DNA of 64,000 nucleotides, taken from assembly GCF_008180415.1 (NCBI RefSeq), contig NZ_VTEI01000002.1:537740-601739 (forward strand), read 5' to 3'. How positions within the stretch are numbered: the first letter of the stretch is position 1; each line of letters starts with the position of its first letter. Both the position numbers and the translations under genes were made by a program. Source of the stretch: Rossellomorea vietnamensis. GTDB lineage: Bacteria; Bacillota; Bacilli; Bacillales; Bacillaceae_B. The notes under the pieces are model-generated. The model did no database searches, had not been told where the DNA came from, and saw only the letters and a list, made by a program, of their open reading frames with translations. Positions 20,070-29,610 of this stretch are shown here, piece by piece.

Positions 20070-20762
20070 CTACTCTCCTAATAAGTCCTTGTCGACAATC
20101 AAAGCGGTATGAGAAAAAAACCCTTCTGCAAATGAAAGACCGGCTGTTTTGCCCATCATTCTTTCCCTTGCCTCTACCGATTCAAGATACCCTTCTGTCA
20201 GAGGAGTAGAAATGCTTCCCTCCCTGCTGATAAATTGACTTTGATATGCTTCCAGGCTTTTTATTTTGGTCTCTATGTATTGATCTATATCTATGACAAA
20301 ATCAGGCTTGTGAAAACCGTTTATCATATAAAAATATAATGCTATTGGTTTATGCGGTTCTCCTTCTCCATACATTTTAATACCAGCTGAAAAGAAAGCT
20401 TCTTTCACCAAGGAAGAGGCATTCCCATGATCCGGGTGCCTGTCGGCTTCATATGGAGCAAACACGATTCTTGGCCTGTACTGTCTGATGACATGTACGA
20501 TTTGATCAATGTAGTCTTTCTGTATGTATAGTCCCCTGTCAGGCAAACCAAGGTTCACCCTTTCCGATACACCTATTATGGAGGCTGCGTCTTCAGCTTC
20601 TTTCTCCCTTGTTTCAGGTGTGCCGTTAGAGGACAGTTCTGCTCTGGTCAAATCGCATATCACTATTGTTTTCCCGGCTGCTGCATACTTGGCCAGCGTG
20701 CCGCCCATGCCGATTTCTACATCATCTGAATGGGCACCGAATGCCAGGATATCAATTTCCAT
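20070..20762 (-). CDS. bshB1: Bacillithiol biosynthesis deacetylase BshB1
   Basis: Zinc-dependent LmbE-like deacetylase that removes the acetyl group from GlcNAc-malate. The metal site is seen in [14 protein letters not shown] and in [12 protein letters not shown]. The ATG at 20762 is 8 bp from AAGGAGAA; the upstream ATG at 20771 is too close to it. It overlaps mgsA by 11 bp. Confidence 0.95.
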   Translation of the reverse strand: MEIDILAFGAHSDDVEIGMGGTLAKYAAAGKTIVICDLTRAELSSNGTPETREKEAEDAASIIGVSERVNLGLPDRGLYIQKDYIDQIVHVIRQYRPRIVFAPYEADRHPDHGNASSLVKEAFFSAGIKMYGEGEPHKPIALYFYMINGFHKPDFVIDIDQYIETKIKSLEAYQSQFISREGSISTPLTEGYLESVEARERMMGKTAGLSFAEGFFSHTALIVDKDLLGE

Positions 20763-21186
20763 TACCGTCATTCTCCTTTTGCTCCTTTACAACCTCACGC
20801 CAGTGAATATCTCCTCGCTGCAGCCCTCTGATAATGATTTCAGCAGTACCCATATTGGTTGCCAAAGGAACAGAATAGACATCACAAAGGCGGATGAGAG
20901 CTGTTACGTCCGGTTCATGAGGCTGTGCAGTCAATGGATCCCTGAAAAAGATGACAACATCCATTTTATCATTGGCGATGAATGATCCAATTTCCTGATC
21001 ACCGCCGAGCGGGCCTGACTTAAATCTGTGCAGGTCTAAGCCGGTCTCTTCCTTTATTCTTGAGCCTGTTGTCCCGGTGGCATATAAATTGTGTTGTTGA
21101 AAAATATCCTTGTATGCCAATACGAAACGAATTAAATTATCCTTCTTCTTATCATGTGCGATTAAAGCAATATTCAAAACTTTCAC
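20752..21186 (-). CDS. mgsA: Methylglyoxal synthase
   Basis: Converts dihydroxyacetone phosphate to methylglyoxal, a bypass relieving sugar-phosphate stress. 144 residues with AHDKKK, TGTTG, and [10 protein letters not shown] carrying the catalytic Asp, then FFRDPL and PHEPD. Its place between dapB and bshB1 is the standard Bacillus order; bacillithiol is a cofactor for methylglyoxal detoxification, which makes the linkage sensible. Confidence 0.96.
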   Translation of the reverse strand: MKVLNIALIAHDKKKDNLIRFVLAYKDIFQQHNLYATGTTGSRIKEETGLDLHRFKSGPLGGDQEIGSFIANDKMDVVIFFRDPLTAQPHEPDVTALIRLCDVYSVPLATNMGTAEIIIRGLQRGDIHWREVVKEQKENDGNGN

Positions 21187-21244
21187 TCCTCAACTCGAAG
21201 TAAAGCCTTCTGCGAGATTTGGCTCTTGCAGATCGGCCTCCGTT

Positions 21245-22045
21245 TTAATCCAGTATATTCTCAAGTCCGTAAACCAATGTATCAAGTTTCATGACCGTAT
21301 CAACACATACTTTAACTCCTGACATGAAGGAAGCTCGGTTATAGGAGTCATGTCGGATGGTTAAGCTTTGTCCCTCAGCACCGAACAGGACTTGCTGATG
21401 GGCAATAAGTCCCGGCAGACGTACGCTGTGAATGTGCATCCCCTCATAGTCTGCCCCTCTTGCACCTTCTATTGTTTCCTTTTCCTCAGGATGGCCCTGT
21501 ACCTTCATTTCCCTTTGGGAAGCAATCATTTCAGCCGTTTTCACAGCTGTACCTGAAGGCGCATCAAGCTTTTGGTCATGATGAAGTTCAATGATTTCAA
21601 CATCTTGGAAATACTTTGCTGCCATTTGGGAGAATTTCATCATCAATACGGCACCAACAGCAAAATTGGGTGCTATGATACACCCTAGCTTTCTCGTCTC
21701 GGCCAACTCTTTCAACTCAGCCAGCTGTTCCGAGGAAAAGCCTGTTGTGCCAACAACTGGCCTGACTCCGTAATCCAAAGCTGTTTTTGTATGTAAATAC
21801 CCTGTTTCCGGGATTGTCAAATCAATCAGGACATGAGGAGCTTCGGTATCAAAGCACTCCTTAATATCTGTATAAACAGGAACATCGGATCCTGAGAAGC
21901 CTTCTAAATCACTCAGCCTTTTTCCTTCGTGCTTATGATCGAGCACACTGATTAGTTTGAAATCATTTGTACTTTCTACCATCTTAACAGCTTCCCTGCC
22001 CATTCTTCCCCTTGGACCAGCTATTGTAACTTTAATTTGTGCCAT
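21245..22045 (-). CDS. dapB: 4-hydroxy-tetrahydrodipicolinate reductase
   Basis: NAD(P)H-dependent step of the diaminopimelate/lysine pathway. N-terminal Rossmann fold [13 protein letters not shown], the GTTGF segment, [12 protein letters not shown], then [15 protein letters not shown] with catalytic His-His and Lys. The ATG at 22045 (MAQIKV) has GAGGAGG 9 bp upstream and overlaps the end of ypjD; the longer frame is the antisense of ypjD. Confidence 0.96.
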   Translation of the reverse strand: MAQIKVTIAGPRGRMGREAVKMVESTNDFKLISVLDHKHEGKRLSDLEGFSGSDVPVYTDIKECFDTEAPHVLIDLTIPETGYLHTKTALDYGVRPVVGTTGFSSEQLAELKELAETRKLGCIIAPNFAVGAVLMMKFSQMAAKYFQDVEIIELHHDQKLDAPSGTAVKTAEMIASQREMKVQGHPEEKETIEGARGADYEGMHIHSVRLPGLIAHQQVLFGAEGQSLTIRHDSYNRASFMSGVKVCVDTVMKLDTLVYGLENILD

Positions 22046-22385
22046 TGCTTCCATCCTCCTCTTTGCGTGTCCAACGGTCTTTATCTCTGGTGTTGAATTT
22101 GTGCATGACTGTATTATGTGCTGTTTCGAGGTCAATCCCCAGTGAATTGGCCAGGCATGTGACGACAAAAAGAATATCGCCAAGTTCTTCTTCTATAGTA
22201 TTATCTTCTTCAGTACTTTTTTTCGGTTTCTCTCCGTGGTAATGGTTGACCTCTCTTGCCAATTCCCCCATTTCTTCCGTTAATCTGGCCATCATAGCCA
22301 GCGGACTGAAGTACCCCTCTTTAAACTGTCCTATGTATGTATCTACTTCATTTTGCATTTCTTTAATTGTTTTATTTTCTCCCAT
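22032..22385 (-). CDS. ypjD: MazG-like nucleotide pyrophosphohydrolase YpjD
   Basis: 117 residues of the all-alpha NTP pyrophosphatase fold. The metal-binding set is EEMGELARE and EEELGDILF (EExxE...ExxD). The family usually hydrolyses (d)NTPs to monophosphates; the substrate here is unknown. It is the first gene of the operon running through dapB, mgsA, bshB1, bshA, cca and birA, with a sigma-A-like promoter upstream. Confidence 0.9.
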   Translation of the reverse strand: MGENKTIKEMQNEVDTYIGQFKEGYFSPLAMMARLTEEMGELAREVNHYHGEKPKKSTEEDNTIEEELGDILFVVTCLANSLGIDLETAHNTVMHKFNTRDKDRWTRKEEDGSNGTN

Positions 22386-22412
22386 AATAACACCTCGCTA
22401 ATTTCTTCTATT

Positions 22413-22441
22413 ATGTTAGCTAAAGAATTGAATTTTGACAA
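22413..22441 (-). promoter_or_regulatory. Putative sigma-A promoter of the ypjD-dapB-mgsA-bsh operon
   Basis: TTGTCA (22436-22441) and TAACAT (22413-22418) with a 17-bp spacer, 28 bp before the ypjD start codon. Confidence 0.5.
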
Positions 22442-22955
22442 ATAATTAAACCATATCCACCCTTTTAGCTTGCATCATATGATTACCCAGAGAGGACTGT
22501 TCTGCCTGAGAAAAACGTCAGCCGCTCCCACCAAGCTTTTACTTAATAAGATACACAATAGCATCAGCATACTTCGCGTCTATCTTAAAGTGAATAACCT
22601 GATATGTTGTCAGGTAAAAAATTCATTCGATAAAGAAATTTAATACATGAAAGAGACTTCCAACGGCTTCTTCTCTGTCGAAGTCTCTAAGGACACTTAC
22701 ATTATCAGTAAAAGACCATTGCTTTTCTTCCGAAGAGTCTATTAGATTTCACATAGACCTTAAGCTGAAGAAGAAAAGCCTTATTGATAGTTTACATCTC
22801 TTCCTATATAATTGCTCTGTTATAAGAAAAGAATACGGCGGCTGTCTCCAGGAAATCTCCTCATACTGGCATAAAAGCAGGTAATTCGACTGAAAACACT
22901 ATAACTGGAATACATAAACCAGCTGTTCTTTACTTTTATAATTCAACTAATGAAA
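22442..22955. other. Long gap between divergent ypjD and ypjC
   Basis: About 500 bp with no supported gene. It holds a 9-bp stem AGAGACTTC/GAAGTCTCT (22651-22687) and a smaller ACCTGA/TCAGGT hairpin near 22599. A TATAAT box about 35 bp before ypjC lacks a good -35. Confidence 0.4.
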
Positions 22956-22971
22956 GATTGGAGGAACAATT

Positions 22972-23844
22972 ATGTTACTCGGACTGCGAGTCAAAAATAC
23001 ACTTTTTATCATTCTCGGTTCTGCGATATTTGCTTTTGGACTTGTCCATTTCAACATGCAGAACGAGCTTGCAGAAGGCGGTTTTACAGGCATTACGTTA
23101 TTATTATACTTTCTTGCCGGCATTGACCCTTCTTATTCTAACCTTGCATTGAACATACCGATCTTTTTTATCGGATGGAAGTTTTTAGGAAGGCGCGCTT
23201 TTTACTATACCATTATCGGGACCATTGCCCTCTCAGTATTTCTATGGATTTTCCAACGATACCAAGTCAGAATACCTTTGGAGGGCGATTTATTTCTTGC
23301 AGCTCTCTTTGCTGGGGCTTTCCTAGGTGTAGGACTAGGGATTATCTTCAGATATGGCGGAACGACCGGCGGGGTGGATATTATCGCCAGGCTGGTTCAT
23401 AAGTATGTGGGCTGGAGCATGGGGAAAACGATGTTTATTTTTGATGCTCTGGTTATATCGGTTTCCCTTATTACATACCTGGGCTATCGGGAAGCCATGT
23501 ATACTCTAGTGGCCGTATTTGTGGGAGCAAGAGTGATTGATTTCATGCAGGAAGGGGCCTATGCAGCCAGAGGTGCTATGATCATCTCTGACAAGTATGA
23601 GGAAATCGCTGATACAATCAATGAAAAGATGGACAGGGGAGTTACCGTCCTTAAAGGCCACGGCTCATTTACAAAAGAAAATCGCAATGTCCTCTACTGT
23701 GTGGTTGGTAAAAATGAGATCGTGCGTTTAAAGAATATCATCAGCTTTGTCGATCCCCATGCATTTGTTTCTGTCACGGTGGTTCACGATGTATTAGGAG
23801 AGGGGTTCACTCTGGATGAAAATAAAAACCCTCTTGAGAATTAA
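22972..23844 (+). CDS. ypjC: YitT family membrane protein
   Basis: 290 residues: five or so membrane segments in the first 195 residues (YitT domain, with RYGGTTGGVDIIARL) and a C-terminal soluble DUF2179 domain (GRGVTVL-like DRGVTVLKGHGSFT, then SFVDPHAFVSV). Transport or binding is suspected for the family but no substrate is known. The ATG has GGAGG upstream. It is one of the few plus-strand genes, divergent from the ypjD operon. Confidence 0.9.
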   Translation: MLLGLRVKNTLFIILGSAIFAFGLVHFNMQNELAEGGFTGITLLLYFLAGIDPSYSNLALNIPIFFIGWKFLGRRAFYYTIIGTIALSVFLWIFQRYQVRIPLEGDLFLAALFAGAFLGVGLGIIFRYGGTTGGVDIIARLVHKYVGWSMGKTMFIFDALVISVSLITYLGYREAMYTLVAVFVGARVIDFMQEGAYAARGAMIISDKYEEIADTINEKMDRGVTVLKGHGSFTKENRNVLYCVVGKNEIVRLKNIISFVDPHAFVSVTVVHDVLGEGFTLDENKNPLEN

Positions 23845-23847
23845 CTA

Positions 23848-23883
23848 AAAAAAGTGCTTCCCGGATCCGGGAAGCACTTTTTA
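23848..23883. terminator. Terminator after ypjC
   Basis: A 30-bp perfect palindrome centred on CCGGATCCGG with A- and T-runs on either side; it works in both directions. Confidence 0.9.
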
Positions 23884-23947
23884 AAATAGATAAAAGAGTA
23901 GAGGATTTTGCAGCGTTTCAGAATCCTGCACCTGATGGTCCGCACAC

Positions 23948-24013
23948 ACTGGAACGGACTTAGCCCTTCAGAACATTGTCTGTCGGGGCTAAACAGGATG
24001 CTTCCGCTTTTTA
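23948..24013 (-). repeat. Degenerate copy of the AAAAGCGGAAGC structured repeat
   Basis: The reverse complement begins AAAAGCGGAAGC and contains AGCCCCGACAG and AATGTTCT as in the copies at 61826 and 63879, but the central part is deleted. A TTAGCCC/GGGCTAA stem is kept. It lies between convergent ypjC and the peptidase gene. Confidence 0.65.
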
Positions 24014-24014
24014 A

Positions 24015-24695
24015 TTAATCTTCTCCCTGCATACCAGTGTAGATCAGCACAAGACGAAGGAGTTCGATTAACGCAACAGCGGCGGCGGCAACATACGTCA
24101 ACGCGGCAGCATTCAATACTTTTTTAGCATGACGTTCTTCTTCGTTACGAATCAATCCGAGTGAAACGATTTGATTCATCGCCCTGGAGGAAGCATTGAA
24201 TTCGACCGGCAGAGTGATGAATTGGAACAGAACTCCAGCAGCCATTAGAACAATACCCAACAGGAACATTCCAGAAAGTTGACTAAAGATCCCGATCAAG
24301 ATAAATACAAAAGACATGTTGGAACTGATATTCGCTACAGGAACCAGTGCATGTCGAAAGCGAAGAAAAGCATAGCTCTCGCTGTCCTGTATCGCATGTC
24401 CCACTTCATGGGCAGCAACTGCCGCACCCGCAACAGAATGTCCATGGTAATTATCAGGTGATAATGCAACGGTTTTATTAATAGGGTTATAGTGGTCGCT
24501 TAAGAATCCGCGTCCTTCAACTACTTTCACATCATATAACCCGTTTTCATCCAATATACGGCGGGCCATTTCCGCTCCCGTCATCCCCGACGTAGTGGCA
24601 ACCCTTGAATATTTTTTAAATGTTTTCTTCACATTCATACTCGCCAAAACCGGAATTAATGAAATTAAAATGAAGTAAAGGATAAATCCTCCCAT
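24015..24695 (-). CDS. YugP-type membrane zinc metallopeptidase
   Basis: 226 residues: an N-terminal membrane segment, a zincin-like region with HEVGH (AAHEVGHAIQD, about residue 95) and NPINKTVALS, then two or three membrane segments, with a conserved VEFNASSRA block. It belongs to the neutral zinc metallopeptidase family that includes B. subtilis YugP. The substrate is unknown. B. subtilis keeps yugP elsewhere, so its place here differs from that reference. Confidence 0.88.
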   Translation of the reverse strand: MGGFILYFILISLIPVLASMNVKKTFKKYSRVATTSGMTGAEMARRILDENGLYDVKVVEGRGFLSDHYNPINKTVALSPDNYHGHSVAGAAVAAHEVGHAIQDSESYAFLRFRHALVPVANISSNMSFVFILIGIFSQLSGMFLLGIVLMAAGVLFQFITLPVEFNASSRAMNQIVSLGLIRNEEERHAKKVLNAAALTYVAAAAVALIELLRLVLIYTGMQGED

Positions 24696-24751
24696 TTCAA
24701 ACCTCCATCTAGTTGTAATTATTTAAATTTTATCTTCTGCTGATATGGTTG

Positions 24752-25543
24752 TCAATCCTTTTGCCTTTCAGATCGGGACTGTTCAGATTCCCCTTTATAT
24801 TTTCTCCAGCCTACATAAGATAATGTAAGGATGATAATACTTCCTGTGGTAGTGATCATCCACCAGAGTGAAGGATCTGCTTCATCTTCCGTGAGGCCAT
24901 CGAATAAATCTTCCAAATCAGTTTCCAAGGTATTCAATTCATTGATTGTTTCCGTGCCGCTTCCGCTTTCGCTTCTATAGCGATCAATGAATGTAATCCT
25001 TGAATCAAGCTCCTGTACTTTTTCTACAGGAATATCCAATTTGATACTTGGCTGGATGATGCTGTACTTCGTCAAAAACTGATTAAGGGTCGAATGATAT
25101 TCTTCTGCATCCCCCTCATTGGCAGCCGTCTGCATCTGCTGAAAAGCTGACATAATCGGCTTTTCCATCTCAGTCCACAATGGCTGATGCTGCGAAGAAA
25201 TTGTATCCATGACCAGTCTGAATGTGATGACCGAATCAATTCGCTGCTCTGCCGACTCGGTCGTATTCGCTAGAGATTGCAGAGCTCCTTCATGAGCCAC
25301 TGTAAGAATCCGGAGTTCGTCCATTGAAAAGGAACGTTCCCTTGCATTCACTTCAGAAAACTTGTCCGAAAAATATTGTAAAAGCTGCTTCGCTTCATCG
25401 AACCTTCCAGACTTTGTCATTTGCAAGGCCTCGTCCGCGATTGTATCCAGCTCTTTTAAAGAAGCCTCTTCAGCTGATGAATGTACAGGAAAACTTATCA
25501 TAAAGAGAATGAGCGCGATAAAAATCAACCGGAATAATTTCAT
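24752..25543 (-). CDS. ypjB: Sporulation-associated protein YpjB
   Basis: 263 residues: signal peptide (1-25), a helical extracytoplasmic domain, and a C-terminal membrane segment (WWMITTTGSIIILTLSYVGW) with a short basic tail. It matches the YpjB family; no catalytic motif is seen. The ATG follows a GGGGGG-rich ribosome site. It is downstream of ypjA as in B. subtilis. Confidence 0.85.
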   Translation of the reverse strand: MKLFRLIFIALILFMISFPVHSSAEEASLKELDTIADEALQMTKSGRFDEAKQLLQYFSDKFSEVNARERSFSMDELRILTVAHEGALQSLANTTESAEQRIDSVITFRLVMDTISSQHQPLWTEMEKPIMSAFQQMQTAANEGDAEEYHSTLNQFLTKYSIIQPSIKLDIPVEKVQELDSRITFIDRYRSESGSGTETINELNTLETDLEDLFDGLTEDEADPSLWWMITTTGSIIILTLSYVGWRKYKGESEQSRSERQKD

Positions 25544-25611
25544 ACTTGTCCCCCCTCAAACTACTAATAAAGTGTATGAGGGTGTGCACAAGAGTAGACC
25601 TCAAAATTCTA

Positions 25612-26205
25612 TCACCCCAGATGAATATTCCGTCTTTCCACTTTTTGTGTGAAGTAATAGCAAAGGAAGATAGACAATAAACTCAACCAGAAAGTAAAGT
25701 AGCCTATTTCCCTGATATATAGATGAAGCTGAGAATAGACCGGATACTGCATGAACACATAATCAATAATATCATTGTGCAGAGTCCACACAGCGGCTGC
25801 TATAATATGCCAGACTTTCACACGGTAATATGGGGAGTAGAGTAAACCCTGAACTGCCATCGCAAAGTGAGAACCTATCAGCATATACCCTTCCCAAGGC
25901 AGGTATCCAGTAACCCCAAGAGTCAGCAAGTTCATGACGACTGCCCAGATTCCATATTTAAATAATGTTATGATCGCTAAAGCTTCCATCAACGGCCAAT
26001 TTCTGCCTCTTAATAAAGCTGCTACTACAAAACAAAAGAAGAGACTGGCTGTCGGGCTGTCAGGAACAAAAACCATGAAATGAGGCGCCGTTCTTTCCAA
26101 TTGAGGAAGATACCAGATGTAGCCATAAATAGTGCCCAGTATATTGACAGCAAGCAGCAGGGCAAGAAATGATTTGTGTGTTAAATAGGAATATATTAGA
26201 TTCAT
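25612..26205 (-). CDS. ypjA: DUF1405 integral membrane protein YpjA
   Basis: 197 residues with about five or six membrane segments and little soluble sequence; DUF1405 family, function unknown. Conserved features seen are the WYLPQL stretch, PDSPTASLFF, and the HNDIIDY loop. AAGGAGA precedes the ATG. It lies between ypjB and qcrC. Confidence 0.87.
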   Translation of the reverse strand: MNLIYSYLTHKSFLALLLAVNILGTIYGYIWYLPQLERTAPHFMVFVPDSPTASLFFCFVVAALLRGRNWPLMEALAIITLFKYGIWAVVMNLLTLGVTGYLPWEGYMLIGSHFAMAVQGLLYSPYYRVKVWHIIAAAVWTLHNDIIDYVFMQYPVYSQLHLYIREIGYFTFWLSLLSIFLCYYFTQKVERRNIHLG

Positions 26206-26306
26206 GCTTTCTCCTTTTCATATCCATGATCTCTACAAACAGTTATGTATAACATTATAAGGAAAAGCGAGAAGTTTTTCATCCCGTCCTGCCCCTTATT
26301 TCATCC

Positions 26307-26339
26307 AAAAAAAGATCCGGCATCAGCCGGATCTTTTTT
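26307..26339. terminator. Terminator after qcrC
   Basis: Stem AAAGATCCGGC/GCCGGATCTTT with A- and T-runs on both sides; it ends qcrABC. Confidence 0.9.
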
Positions 26340-26341
26340 CT

Positions 26342-27112
26342 TTATTCACTTTCAAGTCCTGCGATGAATGCTGCAAGCGTTTCAAGTTCTTCATCAGTAC
26401 CTTCAAACATACCAGCAGGCATTCCCGGCGGTTTACCGTTTACTGCGATATCAGCAATTTCTTCTTCGCTAAGTTCGAGGTTAGCTAATGAAGGAGCAGT
26501 TGATCCACCTTGAAGTGTATCACCGTGACAATTGATACAGCCGTTTTCCTGGTAGATTTGGTAACCTTCAGACTCAGTATCCACTTCCACTTCTGCAACG
26601 ATTTGTCCTTGCTTTTTAGCTGCATCCCAATCATGGTTAACGACAGATTCCCATGTAAGGAAGATAGTCGCTGCAAGAGCCAAAAGCATAAATCCTGTAG
26701 CAAATGGACGTTTCACCGGACGGCGTTCAGGTCCGCGGTCGATAAATGGAGCAAGCAAAAGTGCTCCAAATGCAAGTCCTGGAATTACGAATGCACCGAT
26801 GACATTATATGGGCCTGATGCATAAGTATACTTCAATAATTGATAAAGAAATAAGAAATACCAATCTGGTAATGGAATATATCCCGCATCCGTTGGATCG
26901 GCAATACGTTCTAACGGTGATGGGTGAGCGACCGTCAGACAAAGATAACCGATTAAGAATACCGCTCCGACCAACCATTCTTTTAATAAGAAGTTAGGCC
27001 AGAAGGCTTCTGTTTTTCCAGGGAACTCGGAATAATCTTTCGGAATATTAGGCTTACGTTCTGCAGGCACACGAGAGTCGCCTACGAACTTCATCCCTTT
27101 TCCTCTATGCAT
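26342..27112 (-). CDS. qcrC: Menaquinol:cytochrome c reductase, cytochrome b/c subunit
   Basis: Subunit IV-like part of cytochrome b fused to a cytochrome c domain, the Bacillus b6c-type arrangement. The N-terminal part has three membrane segments and PDWYF (the PEWY loop of the quinol site); the C-terminal domain binds haem c through CINCH (about residues 194-198) with a distal Met in PPGMPAGM. Last gene of qcrABC. Confidence 0.96.
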   Translation of the reverse strand: MHRGKGMKFVGDSRVPAERKPNIPKDYSEFPGKTEAFWPNFLLKEWLVGAVFLIGYLCLTVAHPSPLERIADPTDAGYIPLPDWYFLFLYQLLKYTYASGPYNVIGAFVIPGLAFGALLLAPFIDRGPERRPVKRPFATGFMLLALAATIFLTWESVVNHDWDAAKKQGQIVAEVEVDTESEGYQIYQENGCINCHGDTLQGGSTAPSLANLELSEEEIADIAVNGKPPGMPAGMFEGTDEELETLAAFIAGLESE

Positions 27113-27166
27113 AGTGTCCCCTCCTTTTTAGTTAAAGTGAATCAATAACCACATTGAATTAAGATC

Positions 27167-27841
27167 TTACAATGGACCTGAAATCCCTTGTTTACGGATC
27201 ATCAGGAAGTGAGCCCCCATTAATCCCAGCAATGCTGCAGGAAGGAAGAACACATGTATAGCAAAGAAACGGGTAAGGGTCTGCGCTCCTACGATCGTAG
27301 CGTCACCGGCAAGCAGAATCTTTACTTGTTCTCCAATGAAAGGAGTCGCGGCCGCAATTTCCAAGCCGACTTTAGTCGCAAATAGCGCTTTCATATCCCA
27401 TGGCAGTAAGTATCCTGTGAAACCAAGACCAAGCATCACGAAGAAGATAAGCACTCCGACAACCCAGTTCAGTTCACGCGGTTTCTTGTATGCTCCTTGG
27501 AAAAAGACGCGCAGTGTATGTAAGAACATCATTACAATAACTAAACTCGCTCCCCAGTGGTGCATACCCCGGACGATTTGTCCGAAAGCTACTTCATTTT
27601 GAAGATAATAAACAGATTGCCAAGCATTTTGAATATCTGGAACGTAGTACATTGTCAGGAACATCCCAGACAAGATCTGAATGACTGTCACGAAGAAAGT
27701 CAATCCGCCAAAGCAGTAAACAAATGCAGAGAAATGATGTGCAGGGTTAACATGCTCAGGTACTTCGTGATCAGCGATATCACGCCATAAAGGCGTAATG
27801 TCTAAACGCTCATCAACCCAATCATACATTTTGTTCAGCAC
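27167..27841 (-). CDS. qcrB: Menaquinol:cytochrome c reductase, cytochrome b subunit
   Basis: 224 residues, four membrane helices, with the haem-ligand histidines in HHFSAF/RGMHHWGAS, HTLRVF and FFAIHVFFLPA and the Cys near residue 43 that tethers the extra haem in b6-type proteins. The start is the GTG at 27841 with AGGAGG 8 bp upstream. It lies 3 bp from qcrA. Confidence 0.97.
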   Translation of the reverse strand: MLNKMYDWVDERLDITPLWRDIADHEVPEHVNPAHHFSAFVYCFGGLTFFVTVIQILSGMFLTMYYVPDIQNAWQSVYYLQNEVAFGQIVRGMHHWGASLVIVMMFLHTLRVFFQGAYKKPRELNWVVGVLIFFVMLGLGFTGYLLPWDMKALFATKVGLEIAAATPFIGEQVKILLAGDATIVGAQTLTRFFAIHVFFLPAALLGLMGAHFLMIRKQGISGPL

Positions 27842-27844
27842 GGA

Positions 27845-28360
27845 TTACGCCTCCTTTACTAGATTATTTGCTTCCGGTTTTCCAAGGTACAGAATTCCGT
27901 CTTTAACTTGTGTTGGATATACATCCAACGGTGATACCGGCGGTGTTCCAGGAATATTCTTCCCGTTCTTCTTGTAAAGACCGCCATGACATGGGCAGTA
28001 GAACATGTTTTCATTGTTCTTATCGCCATTCCAGTTAACTGTACATCCCAAGTGTTTACAAACAGGTGAAAGTGCTACGATTTCATCATTTTCATTTTTG
28101 TAAACCCAAGCTGTCTGCGTAACATCAGAAGTATACCACGCATCGACTTGCTCGTAGCTGTAATCCACACGCACAGGTTCACTTGTTATTTCATCAACTT
28201 TCTGCTTCGTTGCAATGAAATCCCCTCCTGCTTCTGCTTTCAAAACAGGATCGATTGCAAATCGAACCATTGGCATCAACATTCCAGCAGCCATGAAACC
28301 GCCTACACCAGTAAGCGTATAATTAAGGAATTGACGTCTAGATACACGTTGTTTGCTCAT
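27845..28360 (-). CDS. qcrA: Menaquinol:cytochrome c reductase, Rieske iron-sulfur subunit
   Basis: 171 residues: N-terminal twin-arginine-like signal/anchor (RVSRRQFLNYTLTG) and a Rieske domain with CKHLGC and CPCHGG binding the 2Fe-2S cluster and providing the disulfide Cys pair. It passes electrons from menaquinol to cytochrome c. First gene of qcrABC, with a promoter about 75 bp upstream. Confidence 0.97.
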   Translation of the reverse strand: MSKQRVSRRQFLNYTLTGVGGFMAAGMLMPMVRFAIDPVLKAEAGGDFIATKQKVDEITSEPVRVDYSYEQVDAWYTSDVTQTAWVYKNENDEIVALSPVCKHLGCTVNWNGDKNNENMFYCPCHGGLYKKNGKNIPGTPPVSPLDVYPTQVKDGILYLGKPEANNLVKEA

Positions 28361-28432
28361 CCTTATCCCCCCTCTATCGTAAGGTCAGTCCGATGGACAT
28401 TTTTCGCACAAATATAATACTAGGACATAATA

Positions 28433-28461
28433 ATGATATATTAATCTCTCTACCAGGTCAA
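28433..28461 (-). promoter_or_regulatory. Putative promoter of qcrABC
   Basis: TTGACC (28456-28461) and TATCAT (28433-28438), 17-bp spacer. A second TTGACA lies about 30 bp further upstream without a good -10. Confidence 0.5.
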
Positions 28462-28507
28462 TAACTCAGTCCTTTAAAAAGATGTCAACAATGTGACTTT
28501 TTTAAAA

Positions 28508-28972
28508 TCATCCTTCACTCTGCCATTTTTTCACGATGACATTCAGCAGTTGTTTAACCTGATCCTCCATTATTGAATGCTTATATTTCTCATCCATATT
28601 ATCGAGGGGAATTGAAGGAAGCCACATGAGGCTGCGCTCTAGTTCATCACTGGCAAATCTCCAATCGCTGTCCGAAGTCAGGAAGAAAACATATTGAAAA
28701 CCGGAATCTATCATAGAGGATCTCCATTCCTGCAGCCTTTTTTCTGCAGAGCCTTCTTCTTCAGTTTTAAGATATGTAAAGGAAGGAAATAACATCAGCC
28801 TGCCTTTGAATTGATGCTCCAAATGCATGGCCAACAAAGAAATGAACTCCCCCTGTGCAGCAGATGTCTTCATATCCTCTCCGAACCCAAGCGGAAGAAG
28901 CGGAATGATTGCTGTATCAATATACTTTTTTTCTTTCAAATAAGTTTCTACTTCTTTTCCATTCCAATTCAT
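28508..28972 (-). CDS. ypiF: YpiF family protein (DUF2487)
   Basis: 154-residue cytoplasmic protein of unknown function; matches YpiF by sequence blocks (PLLPLGFG, LFPSFTYLK, FFLTSDSDW) and by position between qcrA and ypiB. The ATG at 28972 has AGAGGTG 7 bp upstream; the longer frame upstream is not conserved. Confidence 0.85.
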   Translation of the reverse strand: MNWNGKEVETYLKEKKYIDTAIIPLLPLGFGEDMKTSAAQGEFISLLAMHLEHQFKGRLMLFPSFTYLKTEEEGSAEKRLQEWRSSMIDSGFQYVFFLTSDSDWRFASDELERSLMWLPSIPLDNMDEKYKHSIMEDQVKQLLNVIVKKWQSEG

Positions 28973-29570
28973 TAAACAACACCTCTTATTTGTCCTTCTT
29001 GCGGAATATGATATCACTTTCGGAAAGACTTTGAAAGGTTAAAGATGTATGGGATATGAAATGGTGAAAATGTACTGTGAAAATCTTCGAATAATAGGTA
29101 GTTTCAGATGACCTTTTCGCAAATTCTATAGCTAGTGAGAAGGAATATATGGCTCTACGGGGCGGGCGGTGAATTGAAAAGCGGCAGCGGCCGTCTAGTT
29201 TGCAGGCCTTCAAAGCAAATAAAACCTTCAGTTTGTACTGGTGGTTTTCTCTGAGGCCGGAAGCCTTCCTTACCAGCTTCGGCCTCCGGAGGGGAAAGCT
29301 CCCCCCATTGCCTAAGAGAGTATATATATTCGGAGAGTACTCCCTTACACATAATTATTGACACTACCTCAATTCTGAAGCTTACCCGGAAAAACTCAGC
29401 TTATTTTAGGCTATTAATTGCCTTCAGCACGGATACCTCTCCTCCTGCTGGAATGGCCAGAAGGGATACGGAATTGGATTATTCTATAGAAAGAGGGTGT
29501 TTTATATCATGCTATAAGCTCTCTGGAACCTCCGGGAGAACCAGGAGTTTTCAAAAACCAATTGTTAAAA
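28973..29570. other. Gap upstream of ypiF with GC-rich stem-loops
   Basis: About 600 bp, no supported gene. Between about 29252 and 29308 two GC-rich hairpins follow one another: GAGGCCG/CGGCCTC and GGGG/CCCC. A segment ACTGGTGGTTT...GGAAGCC (29238 onward) recurs in diverged form near 39661. A 69-codon minus-strand frame (29155-29364) has no ribosome site and looks accidental. Confidence 0.45.
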
Positions 29571-29571
29571 T

Positions 29572-29602
29572 AAAAAAGCCGACAATCCTGATAGATTGTC
29601 AG
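29572..29602 (-). terminator. Terminator after ypiB
   Basis: Minus-strand 10-bp stem GCTGACAATC/GATTGTCGGC (one wobble) followed by TTTTTTATTTT. Confidence 0.88.
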
Positions 29603-29610
29603 CTCCATGG

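Noticed and set aside
22647..22745. Short frame starting MKETSNGFF upstream of ypjC
   Set aside because: No ribosome site, and it lies over a hairpin; conservation cannot be judged.
29155..29364. 69-codon minus-strand frame
   Set aside because: No ribosome site, low-complexity Pro/Arg-rich product, overlaps two GC-rich hairpins.
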